64,000 nt of DNA. Origin: Amanita rubescens (lineage: Eukaryota > Basidiomycota > Agaricomycetes > Agaricales > Amanitaceae). The DNA lies in contig WION01000020.1 of the NCBI GenBank assembly GCA_015039365.1, forward strand, positions 124,001 to 188,000. Reading direction: 5' to 3'. The translations under genes were made by a program, and so were the position numbers. This document shows positions 45,394-57,306 of the stretch, one piece after another. Numbering within the stretch: position 1 is the stretch's first letter; every line of letters begins with the position of its first letter. The notes beneath the pieces were generated by a model. It was not told the origin of the DNA. It saw only the letters and a list, made by a program, of their open reading frames with translations, and made no database searches.

Positions 45394-48003
45394 CTATTTT
45401 GAATCCACCTGCATGGCTCTCCCCCACACGACGTTCTCGTTTATCCCCACGACGTATTGGTCAATCTTGTTAGCCCATTCACATTTTTTGGTATCTCCTT
45501 CGAAATTTTGCAATTTATAATCGGGTGCCATAACCTCAGGCACCACGAATATGAGGGGCCAGTGTTTTCCTGAGATCGAGGGTCGAAGATCTTCAAGTGG
45601 AGTACGGCGTTTGAGCCATGCTTGAATACGTCTAAGACCCGAGACGGCGACAGGGTGATCGTTGTTGATGGTGACTTGAATACAGACGAGGCCTTCTGCT
45701 GGGTTATAGAGAATTGAATCAACTGCAGGAAAGTTTGGATCTGAAGGTACCAAGTGTCGAGATTGTTTAGCCTCAACAGCAGATGTGAGAGAGGGAGTGA
45801 ATGATCGTGATTCAAAGGTGACGCGCTTAGCGGGACCAGGATAAGTCCATGTCGAAACGGCGGAGCTGGCTAAGGAGCGCATGGGGAAATCATGTGGGCC
45901 GGCAAAAGTGTCGAAGTGCTTCAACAGTTGCCTTTCCATCAGACGGCCTCGGAGTGACCCCGCAAAAGGCTTGTCAGCGATTGCTATGTAGAAGTCAGCG
46001 ACAGCATCGGCTGTGCGAGTTTCATACTCCTTCAGCAACACATCCAAAGCCCACTCGGACACTGCTTTTATTTGACAACTAGATAGCAAACGCATATCAT
46101 CGGATGGCGCGAGTTCAAATATGGAGTGGGATACACCCCTCGTCATGAAAGCCCCGGTCAGAAGGTTTAGAATACTGGTGCCCAGTGGAATACGCCTGAT
46201 TTTGTGTTGAATTTCTTCCTTAAGTTGACGCAATTTAGACTTAGACTGGGAAGCAATAAAGCAACGGCGAGGATTGTAGCCGAAATATGAGACTGACTCG
46301 CTGAGCCGCCTGAAAGTGAGATCTCGGTGATGGAGGAATATGCTAAAGAAGTGGATCAGTAGAATCGTCAAACACATAATGGTATGACGAACCCAGTTAG
46401 GAAGAGCTCTCTAGGCGACCACAGATCGGCTCCAAAATTGGTCACGAACGCGCCCATATCTCCTTGTTTCACCCAACTTTGGTCTGTGCCTCCGGGTGAC
46501 GATGCCGCAATAACCTTCACGAACTGAGAGCGGAGGAATTGATTTGGTGCGCCTAACCCACCATCTGCGTCGACGAAAGCCACCATAGGTTCATCAGTAT
46601 CTGGTGACCATGACTCTATCTTTGTAATATTTTCAGAGACGTGATAGACGACTCCGTCGATGGTTTGATACAGGAATGCGTGACCAGAAATCATGTACTC
46701 GATCATCATGAGGTGGAGAAAAGTAGTCTTGCCTTAAAACCCCAGGTCTGGTTAGATCCTATGTGACAAGAAAGACGAGGACCTCACCCGTTCCGGGTTG
46801 ACCACTAACAATCGCAGAGCCATTGCTTTGTTCAGGTTCCTTCTCGAGCAGCCGAGAGATGAGATCGTACTCTTCACGGAGGAAAAGTGGTAAAGGTAAG
46901 CGGGTCGGCTGTTTCTTGAGTTTCAAACTCGAGAGATCCAAGAACTCGAGAGTAGCGGGGAGGAGCGACCTAAATTCTGTATCATCATTATCATCGCTCT
47001 CCTCCAAGTCCTCGTCATCTTGTACGAGAATCTGTTCGTTACCGGAATGAGCTCGTTGCATAAATGGTGACGAAGCAGAAGCAGGAATAGTTTGATGAAG
47101 GATCTCAAGTTTAATGGATAGGACGTTATTCCTACCAGCGTCATAATTTGGTAAGTCGCGATCCGGATGTTGCTCCTTAAGACGCTTTTGCAACGCATCA
47201 TAGTGTGCAGCAGTAACCTTGACTTTGCGGAAAAGTTCTGACCGAAGGTGTTGGCGACCCCAGATCTTTGAGTGAACTTCGTGTAACCAGGGGTCTAAGA
47301 GCAACAAATGAGACAGTTTTGTCATCAGGAATGTCAGTCATGGAGATTCCGTCCCCCGCTCACCAGAAATATGTGAAACAGAGCTGGCGTTAGATTCGTT
47401 AGACACACTTGGACTGATTGTGGCTGATGAGATCGCGGAAACAATGACGGGAAAAGGTTTTAGGGACAGAAAAGCGGATGTTTTTGGCAAACAAGAGTGG
47501 CACGAACGCGGTCCAAATCGTGGAGTTAATAAAGGAAAAAAGGTTCTCGTCAGCAACGTTCAGTCGCGGAGATTTACTTCCACTCACCAGCGGCCGGGAC
47601 CTGCACAATTATGTGGATGTGGTCTTTGGGAGGAGACATTGAAAAGATATCGAAGACGCTGTCCGTAGGTTCTAATATGACCGCAAATTCCGAAAGACCT
47701 CCCAGGGACCCGATACGTACAGCCAAAGTCTTTGCTGGCTTCGCAACGATAGGGTCCTTGGGCTGAGAAAAGTAATGTCACTTCACATCGTAAGTCATCA
47801 ATGGCGGTCACCTTCCACAATTCCAGAGTGTGAGGATCAATATTCTTTAAGATACCGTGTCTTGCCTTGCTTTGTATAACTTCCTTCAGTTCGCTAACCG
47901 CATAATCGCGCCCCACGGTAACTGGGAAGAGTTTACATTCGTCTTCGATAACACAATTAAGGTGAGGGGCGTCCTGGTTCGGGATTGGGATAGGGTCTGC
48001 CAT
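45394..48003 (-). CDS. Crinkler (CRN)-like protein with P-loop ATPase and nuclease-like C-terminus
   Basis: The N-terminus (start chosen at 48003, MADPIPIPNQDAPHLNCVIE; an in-frame ATG also exists at 48066) has the ubiquitin-like CRN header: LFPVTVGRDYAVSELKEVI followed by LELWKV. After further exons comes a linker (RLPLPLFLREEYDLISRLL) and a P-loop split by an intron: GQPGTG is joined to KTTFLHLMM across 46795–46735. The sensor-like part has MVAFVDADGGLG and VIAASSPGG, then LWSPRELFLTG and SESVSYFGYNPRRCF. The C-terminal exon (46326–45394) includes FPAVDSILYNPAEGLVCIQV, compatible with a PD-(D/E)xK-type nuclease fold. CRN proteins are known from oomycetes, chytrids and many fungi, as intracellular effectors or conflict proteins. 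No signal peptide is seen. All junctions I checked are in phase, so it looks intact. Confidence 0.75.
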
Positions 48004-48278
48004 GAGGGAGGAAGCAAGAGTCAAAGTTGCACTGCCACATGGGCCTATCGTTCGAATCGCATACATCTCATGATTCTCATCACTTTTACCTCGATTTCAA
48101 ACTGAAAGCTTTTATTTAGTGTGTTAATCAAAGGAAACAGTCTGCTACATTCCCCAAGCTTGGAGTTGTCAGATGCTGTATGCGAGGCCTCCCTACTGCT
48201 CCGAGTCGTGACGTTAACTTTTGCTTTCTTGGTCCAATTTAGCCATCTGGCCGAAAATATCTAGCGCGCGCGGATACG

Positions 48279-48584
48279 ATGGCGTATGTAAATTTGAAGT
48301 CATCCGTCGCCGTGGTTAGAGACCAAGTCGTCCTTATTACCCTGGCTCGACTTTGTTCAATTGCCTCAAACTCAGAGTTCCTCAATGATTCTGTAACCAA
48401 GCTGGCTCTGTGGGTGGCATTCGACGACTTGTCTCAGAACCAAAGGGGGATCCTATCCGAGTACTTTCTCTCGGACAAGGACTTTAGTGCCGTATATGCC
48501 CTCCCCGGGTTGATGAGAATGATGATGCGATACTGGAGATTGAAGAGACGGAGGGAGGTAGCAATAATGGTTCATTATGTATGA
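48279..48584 (+). CDS. hypothetical short protein or gene fragment
   Basis: ATG at 48279 opens a 101-codon frame (MAYVNLKSSVAVVRDQVV, NSEFLNDSVTKLALWVAF). Its last third overlaps a segment also present at 30540–30660 upstream of the cystathionine gamma-synthase remnant, so the C-terminus is probably a chance fusion. No domain is recognised. It lies head-to-head with the CRN-like gene, 213 bp from its most upstream in-frame ATG (48066). Confidence 0.3.
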   Translation: MAYVNLKSSVAVVRDQVVLITLARLCSIASNSEFLNDSVTKLALWVAFDDLSQNQRGILSEYFLSDKDFSAVYALPGLMRMMMRYWRLKRRREVAIMVHYV

Positions 48585-48625
48585 ACCTGAAGGGGTTCCA
48601 TGCACTGGAGTTTCTTTGCGTGGAA
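48508..48625 (+). repeat. segment duplicated at about 30540–30660
   Basis: GGAGGTAGCAATAATGGTTC, ATTATGTATGAACCT and TGGAGTTTCTTTGCGT are shared in the same order with 30540–30660. One copy probably derives from the 5' end of the cystathionine gamma-synthase locus. Confidence 0.65.
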
Positions 48626-49099
48626 GCCTCGAATTATCATATTAACATTCATTATCAATAGTGCTACTCAAATGAATCCGTTAATTGCGTCAGCGTACGC
48701 GTAAAACCATTCAAATTAGGTGATGGTCGTATAGCAACCACCGAGAGACCTTCTGACTACCCAGGTTAATCTTTCCTTCTACACTCTTCGTACCCCTGGT
48801 TAAGGAGACAGATTCAGCCTAACATTTTGTCCCGAACCCCGAAATTCTCAAAAGTGGGAATTTTCGAAGTAAGGTATTGCAAGGGGTTCTACCCATGGCC
48901 ATTCTGCCGATTCCGTCAAATCGACAAAGACGATAGCGCAAGTAAAGAAAGAATTTAGGCGGATAAGCACCCAAGGTATGACGAATTGGTTTTTTGCGCA
49001 GATTAGCCCAGGCGCATGACGAACTAATCCAAATCGTCGATACGGCCACGCGCTTTTACGTCCTCACTCCGTTTTTTGGCCTTTACAATTCCGGCAATA
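48626..49099. other. no supported gene
   Basis: Intergenic. Nothing beyond short open frames. Confidence 0.45.
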
Positions 49100-50377
49100 T
49101 CAGACCTTAGCATAGAATATCAATGTCGAAGGCTGAAAACAACAAACGATGACTGCACCTTTTGCGAGGGGGTAAACGAGCAGGCTCTTGAGTTCTTGGC
49201 GCGTTGCCTGCCGTGGCGCTTCTGGTAAATGATATTAATAAGATCCGCATATAACTCGTTGGCGATGCTACCGTACTCATAAGAAGGGGGACTTTAATAG
49301 GAGGGTTGATGTCAGCCATTTTCAACAATAAGTGATAGAGTACCGTACGCGTAAGGAGGCGGAGGCGGCCTTTAAGAGGTCCCAATGTCAGCCGTTTTCA
49401 AAAATAAGTGATGGATTACCCGTACTCATCATTCGAGGGCGCAGTATGAGCGGGTTGCCTATTGTGAGCAGTATTTTGAGTCCCAACACTAATAAAATAA
49501 CGTCAATGAGGTTGGCTTATTACAATAGAAGGCGCTGCCACCGCACCGGGAAGGTTGACGATTAAAAGGTCTTTAAGAGGAGCGCTAATGTCAACTGTTT
49601 AGAATTATAAGTGGTGGAATGCCGTACCCATGATTCGATGACCTATGACATGATTTATGATAGATGTTAAAATCTTTAAGTAATAATAGTGATTCAACAC
49701 TGTACCTGACATGCGCAGGAGGCGGAGGCACTGGCACTGCGTCGGGTTGCACTGCGCTTTTGCAAAATGAAATGTCAAAACCGTCTTGTTTAAATCATAG
49801 AGAATGCGATAGTCTTACACGTAAGGAGGGGGAGGGGGAGAGGCAGGAATTTCGGGCCTGACGCTCTAATGTCAACTGACGCTTAAATCGAAAGTAATTC
49901 TATGCTGCACCGTCGACGGTTCTGAAGCGGAATGCCAGTGGACCGAGGAGGCCTTCTGATACCGACGTCACATTCATAATATCATGAGTAATGCTATACT
50001 GTACTCACTGGCAGCGCCTCTCCCGTCCAGATTTCCGAATACAAGCTCCGATCGCACCCGAAGCTGCTAATGTAAAGAGTGTGCCCAACGCTATGAAGGG
50101 AGCCGCCGGAACGGCACGTTTGAAAAGCCTTTGCACAATCATAAATCATTGCCTCGGCGATAGAAGAATTCTCTCACTCGTGTTCTTTTTCATCATTCAA
50201 GAGCGTTCGCGAGTCTGGAACATCCTCGGGTCTAGAAGCAGTTGCATATTAAGGTTCTAACCATGTCATTTAGCGCGAGGGTAAAACAGCATACCGGGTG
50301 GGAAGGCCAGTCGAAATTTGTGCCGATAAAGTAAGGTGAATGAACGCAGCAAAAACCGCGTTGGAAAGTTGAACCAT
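49100..50377 (-). CDS. DELD/PPxY family paralog 1: signal peptide, membrane segment, proline-rich tail
   Basis: Starts at ATG 50377 with a signal peptide (MVQLSNAVFAAFIHLTLSAQ, cleavage probably near ISTGLP). A second exon (PEDVPDSRTLLNDEKEHE) follows, then LFKRAVPAAPFIALGTLFTL continuing into a hydrophobic membrane segment ending GAIGACIRKSGRER. The tail is made of mini-exons of 45, 45, 51, 15, 24, 63, 21 and 15 nt, all entered and left in phase 2. It contains PPPPPYA and APPSYE, that is PPxY motifs. The last exon runs to a stop at 49100 and lacks the DELD end of paralogs 2 and 3. Introns are short and resemble each other (start GTAC, internal ATCACTTAT and TTGACATTA). A conserved promoter block lies at 50415–50490. 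Role unknown: PPxY motifs bind WW domains such as those of Rsp5/Nedd4 ubiquitin ligases, so an adaptor-like function is possible. Confidence 0.72.
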
Positions 50378-50414
50378 GACTTGATGGGAGGTACACTGCA
50401 GAAAGTGAATGTAT

Positions 50415-50490
50415 TCCCGAGTGACCAGCACCTTGGGAGAAGAAAGAGCGCAGCTCTTTGGCCGCGAAGGGCAGTTTGATATTTATGCGG
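50415..50490 (-). promoter_or_regulatory. conserved promoter block of paralog 1
   Basis: Plus-strand landmarks GTGACCAGCACC, AGAGCGCAGCTCT and TTTGATATTTAT occur in the same order upstream of all three paralogs. On the coding strand the last is ATAAATATCAAA, a TATA-box candidate about 105 bp upstream of the ATG. Confidence 0.65.
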
Positions 50491-51083
50491 TACCACCTCG
50501 ATCATGATGGTCCAATGAGTAAGTATCATGTTACCATGACAACTTGGCGTTGATGCGGGCCGGCCCGGGAATCCAGATCTCCCATTGCACATGCCAATAA
50601 CTTCCGTTCTCCGACCATCGCTGTTTCCATCGCTAAATGCACTTTTTCCGACGTCAACACGTTCTACTTTCGCTGCAAAGGTCACTCTTCAGGCTTTCGA
50701 TAACATATGTGTACTAGTGCGCGTTGAATGTTGCGTTGAGACTCTTCGGAGAGGTACAAGCCCCTCGATATAGAATCCCTGACGGTTCTTTTATCGCCTA
50801 ATTGAGGTTCGATAGCAGCAACACGTTCGCGATATGCGTTGAACGTTCCCTGCACCATCTAAGCCTTGTTGAAAGAGGAGAGCATAGTAGTATCTCGCAA
50901 TGTGCAGCTCGTCGGTCTCTTTATATATTGCGCGGTCGTCAGTTATTGCATGTCAGAGAAGTAATTTGATCCAGTGTGAAAGCGTTTTTCCTCAATAATC
51001 GCTGATATCTCTTATGGTCCAACAGTTGCAGCAAACTCGGAATTCTGAAATACATTCGGATTTGCTTTCGTTGATGACAAGAA

Positions 51084-52643
51084 TTAATCTAGCTCGTCAA
51101 TGTAATAGCCCCGTGCCTTGAGATTGCTCCCTTCTGCGTAGGGAAGCTCGGACCTTAGGGCGAGAAGTTAATATCAACTACTGAAAACCATAAATAGGAT
51201 ATGTCGTACTTTTTTCGAAGGCGGCCATGACCAGTAGAGCCAGAACTACCAGCTCCACGCTGTCCCTCTCTCACTGCCTGCCTTGACAAAAAAATTAATA
51301 CCATCTGTTTAAAGCATATGAAATGTTATGCATTACTGGTAACTCGGAGGAGGCCTGATGCTAATGTCAACAGCCGCTTAAATCGTAAATAATATTATGT
51401 TATACCCAAGGCTCCCACCACTTCCGTAAGAAGGGGGTGAATATAATGATGGTCTTTGTTAAAGAGGAGGGCTAACATTAATCGCTTAGAATCGTAAGTG
51501 GTGGAATCATTTACCTGTTGTTCTGGTCATGATCGGTGGGTGGCCCTCTAGTACTATGAAAGTATTTATCAGGAACATTAATATTAATCACCTGAATTAA
51601 TAAGTGATACTAGACTGTACCTGCTGCCGAGTGCATGGGCTGCGTGCGAGGCCGTCATCCTTTATTTATCAGGAGCGCTTATGTCAAATGCGTAGCATAA
51701 TAAGTGAAAGAGCTTGTATACCCGTTGTTCTGGTGTCCGTGGTAGGTGGATGGCCCACTATGATAGTATTTGCGATAAACGTTAATGTCAACTGCTTAAA
51801 GTGATAAGTGATAAGACTGTACCTGCCGCGAGCTAAATGAGGTGCGGGCGGGAGCGCCGCTGGTGGTGCTGGTGGTAGTGATGGCAATCTTAGGAACTCT
51901 CGGGTCAACTGCGTAGCACAATGAGTAAATGGTATTACATACCTATTGCACTCATGAGTGGGAGATGAGGTGGATGGCCTATTATATTATAATTTGCGAT
52001 GATCATTAATATTAACCGCTTGAAAAGATCAGTGATACAAATTGTACCTTCCGTCAGATCCGTGCGGGGGTTGTACACCGCCCCTCTCGCTTTGGAATGA
52101 ATGTCAACGCTATCTATTTGAATCATAGGAAATGCTATACTGTACAGGTCAGGAGTTGAAGGTCTAATGATAACGTGAGCCATCAACCAAGTCGATAATA
52201 ACGAATGTTATCCTGTACCTTCGATAGCGCGAGCTAAGGGTAGAGATATCACATTCGTAAATTACATTTCAATGCTCCACTGCCACTACTTACTCGTTTT
52301 CATAAGCCGCGCTTACAGCCGCCCCGACTACAATACCACCAATTATTGCGCAAGCAGCGATCTCCGAAGGTATCAAGTGCACAGTACGTTTAAAGCGCCT
52401 TTAAACAGTGGGTCATTGCCGCGACCTTGATAAATAATTCTCTCACTGGTGTTCTTTATTACGCTTTGAGAGGACTTGCGATTCCTGCGCACCCGTTGCA
52501 GACCTGGCAACGATAGATTAACGTTTGACCATGTCACTTGGCGGGCACAGAACAACACACGGCATGGGAAGACCAGTCGAAACTCGCGCCAACAAGCCGA
52601 GTTGAATGAAAGCGGCAGAAACTGCGACGAATGATTTGACCAT
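51084..52643 (-). CDS. DELD/PPxY family paralog 2: signal peptide, membrane segment, C-terminal IDELD
   Basis: Starts at ATG 52643 (MVKSFVAVSAAFIQLGLLAR, signal peptide). Exon 2 reads PSATGAQESQVLSKRNKEHQ. Exon 3 holds RFKRTVHLIPSEIAACAIIG and a Gly/Ala-rich membrane segment. Then follow mini-exons of 15, 18, 36, 36, 66, 36, 39, 39, 48, 24 and 72 nt, each in phase 2, coding for proline-rich stretches (LPSLPPAPPAALPPAP, RGPPTDHDQNN), a His/Ala patch (TASHAAHALG) and PPxY motifs (SPPSYGSGG, RPPPSYQ). The last exon ends ARGYYIDELD, stop at 51084. All junctions I traced keep the frame. The C-terminus resembles RSIDELD of the His/Ala-rich DELD proteins known from Serendipita indica, though this protein is longer and has a membrane segment. 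Confidence 0.78.
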
Positions 52644-52728
52644 GGCTTGATTGAGAGGTAAGGTACGTAGACCAAGTCAAAATAATGAGCGAGTTGCGAA
52701 GATAGCGCGCAAGTGAGTATATTCCCAA

Positions 52729-52816
52729 GTGACCAGCACCGTTAGGGAGCAAGAGCGCAGCTCTGAGGATGGGGGGACAGGTAACAACAGGTAACAACCA
52801 GCGTTTGATATTTATG
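52729..52816 (-). promoter_or_regulatory. conserved promoter block of paralog 2
   Basis: Same order of GTGACCAGCACC, AGAGCGCAGCTCT and TTTGATATTTAT as upstream of paralogs 1 and 3, with an extra duplicated GGTAACAACA between the last two. TATA candidate about 165 bp upstream of the ATG. Confidence 0.65.
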
Positions 52817-53327
52817 GCTGGTGGCTACATCATGATGCTCCAAAGAATATCTGATCAAGTTACTAGGACAAGAGATGCGGCCAGAAGTGCCCTGACTCAG
52901 GCCAGGAAACAACGGAATACGCAACTTGTCCGGAAAGAACGGGTCTCGTAACCTGGTGGCTTCATAATGCTTTTCATATTCAACGTGGTTGCGCTGAACC
53001 TGCAGTCAGTTGCCAAGGTTGACCTAGCATATTTGACCAGCAGCTGGCTTGTTACGACCGCAACACACTAGAACTTGAAGTTAGAACGGTCATCTCGGTC
53101 GGAAACCAGCTGCAGCAGTTGATAAGGCTGTTAAGGAATGATGGAAACGATGACGGGAGCAACAGACGAACTGAGATGAGGTGGACCGTGGGACGCATTG
53201 CATGATACTTACATATACGTGTTTGTGGGTGTGTCCGACCGTAATGATAGTACATACCACGTAATTACATTCAAGAGCGAACCCATTCCCTCTTGCTGCG
53301 AACCTCGATATACCTCACCTCACTGAC
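52817..53327. other. no supported gene
   Basis: Intergenic. Nothing recognised. Confidence 0.45.
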
Positions 53328-53720
53328 TTGCTCACCGTAATGGAACCCTCAATCCTCGCCCATTGCTACGTAACTTCAGGTTTGATGAGATCTGATGCTA
53401 TCATATCCACGAAACTCACCGTAAGTTTTATTCACAACTCTCGCATGTGTAAAATTCCTCCGCAACGTGGCGGGTTTTGGATCCCCCCTGTTTGCACCGG
53501 CAACGTACAATGACCATAGCTATGGAAAGGGAAAACGGTCCTTGCCTACATCGCATCGTGCTTGGTTGGCCAGCGTACGTTTCGAACTTTGTTCTATATA
53601 TAATGAAAATGATTAACACGCGTTATAAGCCCTGCCTATTCTGGACAGCTGGATTCATGGAAAACGAATACGCGCTAGCAGCCGCTATGCACGGAAATCG
53701 ACACATCTTTAGATCGATTG
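53328..53720 (+). pseudogene. decayed copy of the last exons of the MFS transporter
   Basis: Aligns over most of its length with 56990–57310 of the MFS gene: CTCTCGCATGYGT, GTCTTGGTTGGCCAGCGTACG-like and GAAAACGAATACGCGCTAGC are shared. Several substitutions, a small insertion in the last exon and missing upstream exons show it is non-functional. Intron positions are retained, so it is a genomic duplicate. Confidence 0.8.
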
Positions 53721-55010
53721 CGTCATACTATCATCGGTGTCTGCGTCAAGTCGGGCTGACTCCAGAAGTCGCTTGCAACCTGAACTAACGTGCATATATG
53801 CCCTCATCACTCGCAGAGTGACATCGGAGGACGTCAACTTCAGGTTAGCAGTTACCATCAAGTAAAAACTCCAGTCCCACTTTCGCTTTCTTGGCGTTTG
53901 TGCCTTTGTCTCCCTGTGTCACTGGCTCGAAAAGCGCATTGAGCTTGCACCGGCCCTCTGTCGCCACACACTGATACCGCCTCAGGCAAAGGGAGCCGCC
54001 TCCATGGACCAACAAGTCTTGTTGCCTTCGCCCGACTCACCTCGAACAGCAACAGTAGTACGTAGAAGGTCACTGCACCAGTGGGTCACACGCAACGTCA
54101 TCGCGATTGACACCACTGTAAGTCCTTAACGTGAGGCTCAGCACCTCAGTCTCAGATAATCCACCATCGCCCAATGCATCAATTTTCGACGCTCCGCTGA
54201 GTCCGGTCTTCAAATTCCGGAGCATTCCAGTCAGCTACATCGTATACCTGCACTGTGTCGAATTTCAAACTTGCAACGCTCTTTGTCATATGAAGAAAAT
54301 TGCAGTTGCTCTGGATTGCCGATTCCTGTCGAGGGATGAAGAGGTCGAGTAGAGGTAATACCCGGAAGCAATCGTCTACCAACGCAGAATAGAATTTTGG
54401 CCATAAGGTTGCAATTGATTGGTAATGATAACATGCTCCGCACAGCTGTCTTCCAGGTTTCACATGGTCAAGGGCTTGTTACGTTGAGATCGGAATATCC
54501 CACGATAGACAATATCAGAAGAGCGCGAGAAGGTTGTAAGACCCGGAATCGATTTTAAGACCAGAATATAGAAATGGGAGGGTGACCGGCGAAAGCAAGA
54601 GTAACCTTCACACCTGTCAAGCTGATCGGGCCGTTGAAAGCAAAGAAGTATAATAGCAAAAGGGTGTCAAGAGCATAGACCATCGGCGGATTCCAAATCC
54701 ATCCATGAACTCCATTCCTCGCGATGGGCTGGTGCGACATCGGTTCACTGGTTGCCCATGGAGCTGGAGAAGATTGGAGACGACGTTAGACGCGACAGAA
54801 CCGCGAGTGTCAGTCACACCGGTACCGGCAAGTATAACCGTAACCGTTGCTTACCTAACAGGCACGGGAAGTGATCCGAAGCGGCAGAGACAACCTAACT
54901 AATTCCAGGCACGTCAGCAGCGGATAATTACCGGACACAGATTCGTTTAAAAACTCGCATGACCAGCCCCTCATGCAGCGCTGCATCTTCTTATCTTCTA
55001 TCCTATTCTA
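53721..55010. other. no clearly supported gene; weak minus-strand pieces
   Basis: Minus-strand open pieces at about 54820–54555 (a hydrophobic stretch, ALDTLLLLYFFAFNGPI) and 54463–54179 look partly coding but could not be joined. The end is the promoter region of the MFS gene. Confidence 0.35.
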
Positions 55011-57306
55011 ATGCAGTCGGAAATCGAGGCTGACCGGACTACCATCGACTCGCGAGAGACTCGCGCACCGACACCCTCTTTACCGGACAAAAAGCTGGAG
55101 GATGATGCTCATCCTGCTGGTGAAGATATGATATTTGTAGACTGGGATGGCCCTGATGACCCCGCTAACCCCCTAAAGTGAGCTTTCAAGCACGGTTTAA
55201 TGTTCATTGCGAGAATGAATTAAATATGCTCGCAGCTGGACGTACAAGAAAAAATGGATCTCTACTATCATCGTCTCGCTATTCACATTCATCAGTCCAG
55301 TGTCGTCATCGATGGTTGCGCCTGCCTCAGAAACAATAGCCGAACAATTCCATATCACAAACGAGGCAATTGTTGCAATGACAACGTCCATATTCATCTT
55401 GGGTTATGGCGAGTATCAAATCACACCGCGGCATTCAGTTACTGACCCAATCGCAGCTATTGGGCCTTTGGTTTGTCCTGCCAAGCCAGGTATCCTGCAT
55501 AAATGCTGACCAAGTATCTTTCTCAGTTGTTAGGACCTCTGAGCGAATTGTATGGTCGCTCTCGAGTTCTGCAAATCGCCAATATGTGGTATCTTGGTTC
55601 GTCCCTTCGCTTCTCTCCCGGATCTTACGCTCACGACGTTTAATCAGCCTGGAATATCGGCTGCAGTTTTGCGCAAAGTGAAGGCCAACTGATCGCGTTC
55701 CGTCTGTTGGCTGGTCTAGGAGGCAGCGCGCCCCTGTCGGTACGTTTAAAGACACTATATGATATTGATATTGTTTTCCCTTATGTTCTCCTAGGTAGGT
55801 GGCGGGACTCTCGCTGATATGTGGCGACCGGAGGAAAGAGGAAGAGCAATAGCTATATATTCCTTGGCTCCTTTATTGGGGCCCGTTCTAGGGCCTATTT
55901 GTGGTGCATGGTTAGTAATTTAGATCAGCTCCCCATAAATACGAACTAACACCTAAAATAGGATAGCAGAGCGTTCCACATGGCGCTGGGTTGTAAGTTT
56001 CTCTCGATGTTTCTGGCCCGGTAACTCACCTTTTCGGAAAGTACTGGGCGACAAGCATTGTCGATGCAGCTATCCAAGTAGCGGGCTTATTTTTGCTCAG
56101 GGAGAGTACGTACCTATATTATTTTAAGTTAAATTCTATTAATAGCTTTTGCCAGCCTACGCACCATTTCTCCTGGAACAAAAAGCAAAACGTATGCGCC
56201 AGAATATGGATGTTGAGAAGGCTCGGGTTCAAACTATTCTCACCGTATATGAGAAAAATGGGTCCAGAACGTAATTGACTTCCATAGTACTGGGGCGCTA
56301 GACCTGAGAGCTAATAATACTGATATTTAGGTGGCAGGAGATATTTGCTCAGGCCATGACCCGGCCATTTGCACTCCTTGCCAGAGAACCCATTATACAA
56401 CTTGTTTCTCTTTATCTCGCTTTCATTTACGGTCTTCTTTATCGTAAGTCGTCTGTATGCTATCACCTTAATCATTATTAATTTATCATTACAAGTATTT
56501 TTAACTAGCATGCCGAACATTTTCATGGGCGTCTATCACGAATCACTTGGGATCAGCGGATTGCATTACATTGCATTGGGCATAGGACTAACCTTGGCGT
56601 CGCAAATAAATGCTCGAATGTTGGATAAAATATACATCTACTTCAAAAATAGGAATGGAGGCGTGGGCGAGCCAGAATTCCGATTGCGTAAGTAGATGCA
56701 CTTGTTTCACTACGCCTTTTTCTCACCTACGTCCGTCCCTGGAATAGCGTCCACAATCGTTGGTGCCGTCTTACTTCCAATTGGCCTATTCATATCCGGA
56801 TGGGCAGCCCAAGCTCATGTTCACTGGGCAGTCACCGACTTGGTCAGTTGGGGTATATTCTGTTGCGAATCTAACGCTCAATGACTTGCTTAGGGAATCA
56901 TGTTTGTTGGTGCAGGCATCATATTGGTGTTCCAATCCACGCAGACATACGTTATCGACGCTTTCACTCTGTATGCCGCTTCAGGTTAGACAATGCTTAC
57001 TGATATCCTATCCGTGAAACTGACGCAAGTTCTATTCACAGCTCTCGCATGCGTAGCATGTTTCCGCAGTCTGGCGGGTTTTGGTTTCCCATTATTTGCG
57101 CCGGCAATGTACAACGCGCTTGGCTACGGAAAGGGAAACACGATCCTTGCTTGCATCTCCATCGCGCTTGGTTGGCCAGCGTACGTTCTGAGTTCTGTTC
57201 TGTGCATAATGCAAACGACTGACATATGCATCATAGGCCCTGCCTATTCTGGATTTATGGAAAACGAATACGCGCTAGCAGCCGCTTTGCGCGGAAATCG
57301 AATTAG
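55011..57306 (+). CDS. MFS drug:proton antiporter (DHA1-like)
   Basis: Plasma-membrane multidrug or metabolite exporter of the major facilitator superfamily. Starts at ATG 55011 with a cytosolic acidic head ending [13 protein letters not shown]. The first membrane exon follows ([33 protein letters not shown]), then [38 protein letters not shown] and the loop signature [19 protein letters not shown] with LLGPVLGP, all family hallmarks. The C-terminal half includes [30 protein letters not shown] and [19 protein letters not shown], and ends [18 protein letters not shown]. About a dozen exons. One is only 14 nt (55457–55470) and is preceded by an intron starting GCGAGT (55409–55456). Frame appears intact. 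It lies between the DELD paralogs and the P450 genes. Confidence 0.85.
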
